Below are positions 63,301-64,000 of a stretch of 64,000 nt of DNA, piece after piece. Position numbers and translations under genes: made by a program. Each line of letters starts with the position of its first letter. Within the stretch, counting starts at the first letter, position 1. The DNA is from Arthrobacter sp. Marseille-P9274 (lineage in GTDB: Bacteria; Actinomycetota; Actinomycetes; Actinomycetales; Micrococcaceae). The stretch is taken from assembly GCF_946892675.1 (NCBI RefSeq), contig NZ_CAMPOV010000001.1, positions 2,020,033-2,084,032 on the forward strand, read 5' to 3'. The notes under the pieces were generated by a model. It did no database searches and was not told the DNA's origin. It saw only the letters and a list, made by a program, of their open reading frames with translations.

Positions 63301-64000
63301 GGCGGAGGAGTCTCTGCTGCACCTGGCACGGGACGGAGCAGCGGCCGCCATCACCCTGTGCCTTTCCGGTGACCGGGAGCTCGCCGTCGGACGGATGCTG
63401 GGCATGGCACCCAACCGGATGTTCTTCCCGGCTTTCAGCGGCCCGGAAACCCTTATGGCCTGGCCCAGGCTGCCCGCCATGGACATGCTTCCCGGCCGGG
63501 CGCTGGTCCACGGCCCCCTCGTTCCTGCCGCCGAAGCCGTGGCTCAACTGGCGCAGGTGACGATGCCTTCCCGGCGGGAAGGGAATCCTGAGCGGTCCGG
63601 CCCCGCAAGCCACCGTCCCTTCCGGATCGAACCGCTGCCGCAGGAAGTCCGTGCGGAAGACCTTCCGCGGGCCGCCGGCGATGGTTTGGTCATCGGCGTC
63701 GAAGGCGACGAACTGGGGCCGTCCGTGCTCCGCATCGAGCCCGGCGACCCCCTCATGGTCCTCGGACCCGCTGGCAGCGGCAAGACAAATCTGTTGGCCC
63801 TGCTGGCCCGGCAGGCCCAACACCGATATCGCTGCTTCCGGGTGCCGCCTGACGCTGATCCCAGCGCCTACTGGTCCTCGCTCGACGTCCCGGGACAGGG
63901 CGCCCTGCTGCTTGTCGATGACGCGCACCGGCTGGGTCCGCAAGCCCACCAGCAACTGACCCGGCTGGTAGACGGCGGAGCCTCCGCGATACTGGCGGCA
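60302..64000 (+). CDS. FHA-FtsK/SpoIIIE protein, type VII secretion EssC/EccC-like, partial
   Basis: The first 1233 residues of a large membrane ATPase, cut by the right edge. An FHA domain (LGRDGATLAVDDPQLSRRHARI from residue 127) precedes two membrane helices (about 225-268). Three FtsK-like ATPase modules follow. Module 1 has Walker A GTTGAGKSE from residue 574, FIDFKGGSG and VVVDEFRML. Module 2 has a degenerate P-loop GTSGSGTR from 891, with Thr replacing Lys. Module 3 has GPAGSGKT from 1155 and LLLVDDAH. The FHA-TM-three-ATPase order matches EssC/EccC secretion motors, which take WXG100 proteins. ATG 60302 has GAGGA 6 nt upstream. Confidence 0.85.
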   Translation, partial: MPLHLSVAASENLQPSYARRIAELREIVADDGSADASALAQWLLVRLGASAADVSLTVAGSRLRDLIPHRPPLVNGAVVVCGLPARHPEGMTTTTEAESSVPALALAVTGGPDAGKLLELARGEHVLGRDGATLAVDDPQLSRRHARITVDNRTIRVTDLGSANGLWARGRRVPATELTSASGIAAGGSRLALFLAVEPVQALTPDEDLDTPVQVAAGAPDPRGTLTLLLGGLPLVAGVALAMITGMWFFLAFSAISLLTAAIPYAAGSRKRRAFTAAVAAAAAADARRRTRAAPDPATLVYGQLRDGPAGPGAAAPEHVWLRLGTADQEANIAAGGGAEALRKPNLPDAPLALDLLADRRISCTGPKSAVRRLMNSCLLQLGARALQSNLGIICYGEAASLPAEARFLPGAVLASRPEVLAAELRNTRGPTVLLVSGRHDEAEALLKECAAEPTVVRFFVPRADDEVRVRLGPGPGTLHRGSAVTSFRPDLVSATTLERFARLAARSPGTAPRKARGAVPAACGLRALLSGPPSERWTVNAAAPGIPAVIGAGASGPLTLDLAAEGPHLLIAGTTGAGKSELLRSLVLGLACEHAPDKINFLFIDFKGGSGLGILADLPHSSGLLTDLTASNVARALSWLRAEVRRRELEFARLGVADIRDCPPGQLPRLLVVVDEFRMLADEVPLAIPELMRIAALGRSLGLHLVMATQRPQGAISADIRANVTSSIALRVQTALESSDLVGTSKAAAIAVNTPGRAYLRTGPAEAREFQSASAAIMPEAAAAAAFTLRDWLSLSAAERRSHPPAAADGAGPDPAVELVTEIRQAAAAAGSAVPLKIPPPLPDLLALESLPPSPRTNSLPLGLLDLPSVQRQLLLDWLPEEDGHLAALGTSGSGTRLVVQAVAAGVLASSAERHLYVLDGDGSLAFTAGAARTGAYAGPLETDRAARVLQRLAREAAGRIATDGPASPVAKGAAVPLIVLLSGWGRWSSAFRDGRLGWAEESLLHLARDGAAAAITLCLSGDRELAVGRMLGMAPNRMFFPAFSGPETLMAWPRLPAMDMLPGRALVHGPLVPAAEAVAQLAQVTMPSRREGNPERSGPASHRPFRIEPLPQEVRAEDLPRAAGDGLVIGVEGDELGPSVLRIEPGDPLMVLGPAGSGKTNLLALLARQAQHRYRCFRVPPDADPSAYWSSLDVPGQGALLLVDDAHRLGPQAHQQLTRLVDGGASAILAA

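Overview
The window is GC-rich actinobacterial DNA, most likely from Micrococcaceae (Arthrobacter or a close relative). Supporting signs are the fused E2-E1 2-oxoglutarate dehydrogenase Kgd, a SigR/RsrA thiol-stress pair beside aroA and rsgA, a 24-residue bL37 ribosomal protein, a GuaB1-type GMP reductase, a tmRNA with no encoded CCA and an ALAA-type tag, and a Gram-positive Tad locus. Identification is from recognised protein families only; no searches were run. Both end genes are cut by the window edges.

Layout. 1-6.0 kb (minus): a zinc-type ABC transporter (ATPase cut at the left edge, His-rich binding lipoprotein), two CNNM/CorC-like membrane proteins, and guaB1. 6.3-10.8 kb (plus): kgd and a degenerate SGNH-fold protein. 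10.9-13.2 kb: an MDR oxidoreductase, bL37, then rsrA-sigR reading leftwards from a recognisable SigR-type promoter. 13.4-18.1 kb (plus): doxX-like, aroA, rsgA, hisN-like and a methyltransferase. 18.2-21.6 kb (plus): a manganese-type ABC operon with its DtxR/MntR regulator; a MntR-like box overlaps the first start codon. 21.6-25.5 kb: two YbdK/GCS2 ligase paralogues flanking a BTAD regulator and the tmRNA gene. 25.5-29.1 kb (minus): ftsE-ftsX-M23 peptidase-smpB.

29.4-37.6 kb (minus) is a tightly overlapping operon with a LIV-type ABC transporter, an acyl-CoA synthetase, a TetR regulator and an alpha/beta hydrolase. It lies between ftsE and prfB (38.1-39.2 kb), which are usually close together in actinobacteria. 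After a DUF72 gene and an 8-bp tandem repeat comes a seven-gene Tad (Flp-type pilus) operon (40.2-44.9 kb, minus).

45.0-60.1 kb is a surface-polysaccharide locus: an ABC exporter that may act as a flippase, seven glycosyltransferases and one DUF2304 protein. It also carries a complete-looking set for a UDP-2,3-diacetamido uronic acid: dehydrogenase (WbpA-like), oxidoreductase (WbpB-like), aminotransferase (WbpE-like), acetyltransferase (WbpD-like) and a non-hydrolysing 2-epimerase (WbpI/WecB-like). No polymerase or initiating phosphoglycosyltransferase is visible. From 60.3 kb to the right edge (plus) runs an FHA-FtsK/SpoIIIE protein resembling type VII secretion ATPases (EssC/EccC).

The most useful leads are the UDP-diacetamido-uronate pathway, the LIV/CoA-ligase operon, the SGNH-like protein lacking all catalytic residues, the dual-start autoregulated sigR, the operator-over-start arrangement of the Mn operon, the octamer repeat, and the EssC-like gene. 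No prophage, transposon, integrase or CRISPR array was found.
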